Shown here piece by piece: positions 32,979-34,881 of a stretch of 34,881 nucleotides of DNA (positions within the stretch are counted from its first letter, which is position 1; the number at the start of each line of letters is the position of its first letter). The notes below the pieces were generated by a model. The model was not told the DNA's origin. It was given only the letters and a program-made list of their open reading frames with translations, and did not search any database. A program made the translations under genes and the position numbers. The stretch is from Pseudomonadota bacterium (lineage in GTDB: Bacteria; Pseudomonadota; Gammaproteobacteria; Burkholderiales; Rhodocyclaceae), in the NCBI GenBank assembly GCA_018262285.1, contig JAGTRX010000046.1:1-34881 (forward strand), read 5' to 3'.

Positions 32979-34755
32979 CGGCCGGTGGTGCTACCCGCAC
33001 CACTTCATCCAGCGAAGTCTGCCCTACTGCCACCTTCTTTGCGCCCGAAATGCGCAGCGGCTGCATGCCCTCGATGCAAGCCTGTTCGCGCATTTTGGCA
33101 ACATCCATGAGCGGGCGGACATGTTTGCGCAACTCAGGCGACATGAGCATGATTTCGTAAAGACCAACCCGGCCGCTATAACCCGTCATGCGGCATTCCA
33201 GGCAACCAACAGGGCGATGAATCTGGCTTGGCTCATTGGCTTTCCACGGCCGCACCAGGGCGCGCCAGCTTTCTCTTTGATCCTCCGCCATGGGCAGTGG
33301 CGCACGGCAGTGCGGACAAAGCGTGCGTACCAGACGCTGCGCCATCACGCCAAGCAAAGTGGCATTGATCAGGTAGGCCGGCACGCCCAGATCAAGCAGA
33401 CGGGTAATCGCCGAAGGCGCATCGTTAGTGTGCAGGGTCGACAGCACCAGATGGCCGGTCAGCGCCGCCTGGATGGCCATTTCAGCCGTTTCAAGGTCAC
33501 GGATTTCGCCGATCATGATGATGTCCGGGTCTTGCCGCATCAGCGCCCGCACACCCCCGGCAAAAGTCAGGTCTATCCCGGTCTGCACCTGCATCTGGTT
33601 GAAAGACGACTCGACCATTTCAATCGGGTCTTCAATGGTGCACACGTTGACTTCGGGCGTCGCCAGTTGTTTGAGGGTCGTGTAGAGCGTCGTCGTCTTG
33701 CCGGAACCGGTCGGCCCCGTCACCAGAACAATGCCGTTGGGCATACTGGTCATGTGCCGCCAACGCGTCTGATCGTCGTCGGAAAAACCGAGATCATGGA
33801 AATCGCGTACCAGCACTTCCGGATCGAAAATCCGCATCACCAGCTTTTCGCCAAAAGCAGTCGGCAAGGTGGACAAACGCAATTCCACTTCCTGACCATC
33901 CGGCGTACGCGTCTTGATGCGGCCATCCTGCGGACGGCGTTTTTCGATCACATCCATGCGCGCCAGCAACTTGATACGGCTAGTCATGCCGGTCATCACC
34001 GCCATCGGGATTTGATAAACCTGATGCAGCACGCCATCGATGCGGAAACGCACGATACCCACTTCGCGGCGCGGCTCAATGTGAATGTCGGAAGCACGCT
34101 GGTCGAAGGCATATTGCCAAAGCCAATCGACAATATGGACGATGTGTTGGTCATTGGCATCGAATTGCTTGTTGGTTTTGCCCAGTTCGACCAGTTGTTC
34201 AAAACTGGAAAGCCCTGAAGTGCCGCCACCCTTGCTCGCCGCATTTTTGACCGACTTGGCGAGATTGAAGAATTCAACCAGATAGCGTTTGATATCCTCA
34301 GGATTGGCCACCACCCGGCGAATTTCCTTGCGCGAAAGGTGCTTGATTTCAGCTTCCCATTCGCGCATGAAAGGCTCGGCGGTGGCAATGACCACTTCGC
34401 GCAAATTGATCTGCACCGGCAAGATGGAGAAGCGCCCGGCGTAAGTACTCGACATCACATCGGCCACACCGGTGAAGTCGATCTTGAGCGGATCGATGTG
34501 CAGATAGTCCAGCCCAACGCGATGCGCTAACCATTCGGTCAGTGCCTCAAGGTGCAGCAATTTTGACGCCGGTGCCGGTGTGCGCCATTTTTGCTCGGCA
34601 ATGAGTGAAAGCGGATGCTTGCCGCCAACCCCCTGCAAGCGTTTTTCATTACGCAGAGCTTCGGCATCCGCCGGGCTGACCATGCCGTCTTCAAGCAGCA
34701 TGGTCAGGACTTCGGCCAGCGTCAGACGGTGTTCGGAAATTTTCTTTTCAGACAT
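32968..34755 (-). CDS. GspE/PilB-family secretion or pilus ATPase
   Basis: A cytoplasmic hexameric ATPase of the type II secretion/type IV pilus assembly class, about 595 residues. It has an N-terminal MshEN/T2SSE_N-type domain (to about 150). Walker A is GPTGSGKTTT (about 345-352), the Asp box CTIEDPIEM, Walker B LMRQDPDIIMIGEIRD and the His box TGHLVLSTLHTND. A four-cysteine zinc site (CPHC and CLEC) is also present. No pilin, secretin or other secretion gene is in the window, so GspE and PilB cannot be separated. The start at 34755 (MSEKK) is tentative; in-frame ATGs lie at 34779 and 34803. It is the first gene of a run with the kinase and recC. Confidence 0.92.
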
Positions 34756-34818
34756 GAGTGGAAATATAGCATGCGCCATTCGTCTCTTTACGATCAACAT
34801 CAAGACTTCAGATGCATC

Positions 34819-34841
34819 TTGTTACAACCGGTTAACACCGG
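34819..34841. promoter_or_regulatory. Two adjacent dyads upstream of the ATPase gene
   Basis: The palindrome TTGTTACAA (34819-34827) abuts a perfect inverted repeat, CCGGT-TAAC-ACCGG (34828-34841). They lie 64-86 bp upstream of the chosen ATPase start and could be operator sites. A TATATT hexamer just before that start, within 34756-34770, is a -10 candidate. The 9-bp core is shared with the dyad at 10956-10980. Confidence 0.3.
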
Positions 34842-34881
34842 CGAGTCAGCGCAGCCTACAATGAGTTTTCCAAAAACAAAC

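Overview
The window looks like a chromosomal segment of a betaproteobacterium, most likely of the Rhodocyclales (Dechloromonas/Azonexus type). This rests on gene content and moderately high GC, not on a phylogenetic marker: divergent uvrB and class I aminotransferase genes, a bacteriohemerythrin, a GGDEF/EAL protein, ComEC, MtfA and a complete RecBCD set. No rRNA, tRNA, CRISPR array, transposase or integrase was found.

Layout. 1-4271: a truncated bacteriohemerythrin and uvrB on the minus strand, then divergently an aspartate/aromatic aminotransferase with a small secreted protein, closed by a hairpin terminator. 4299-9726: a small two-helix membrane protein, a membrane-anchored TIR-domain protein, an EamA transporter overlapping mtfA, and a GGDEF/EAL c-di-GMP protein. 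9701-9870: a structured intergenic element between convergent genes. 9868-16654: an alpha/beta hydrolase behind an AT-rich control region, comEC, a divergent patatin phospholipase, an orphan HigA-type regulator, and a secreted protein joining a TIMP/NTR-like domain to TPR and pentapeptide repeats. 16661-34755: the recombination block, with recD, recB and recC on the minus strand, and upstream of recC a GspE/PilB-type ATPase and a sensor histidine kinase that appear to share its transcript.

The most unusual region is the recBCD locus. recC is separated from recB-recD by about 5.3 kb carrying a 964-residue protein with 14 WD40 repeats (enough for two seven-bladed propellers) and a lipoprotein with Asp-box repeats. 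The lipoprotein segment is bracketed by near-perfect 15-bp inverted repeats. recB and recD themselves each carry a different palindromic repeat element, inserted in frame between conserved helicase segments, so both proteins seem to be made with extra repeat-encoded peptides. A second copy of the recD element lies directly after the WD40 gene.

UvrB and RecBCD cover excision repair and double-strand-break processing, and ComEC imports DNA. The TIR protein, the WD40/lipoprotein pair, the HigA-like protein and the NTR-pentapeptide protein are accessory in character. A defence or envelope-sensing role for any of them is inference only.
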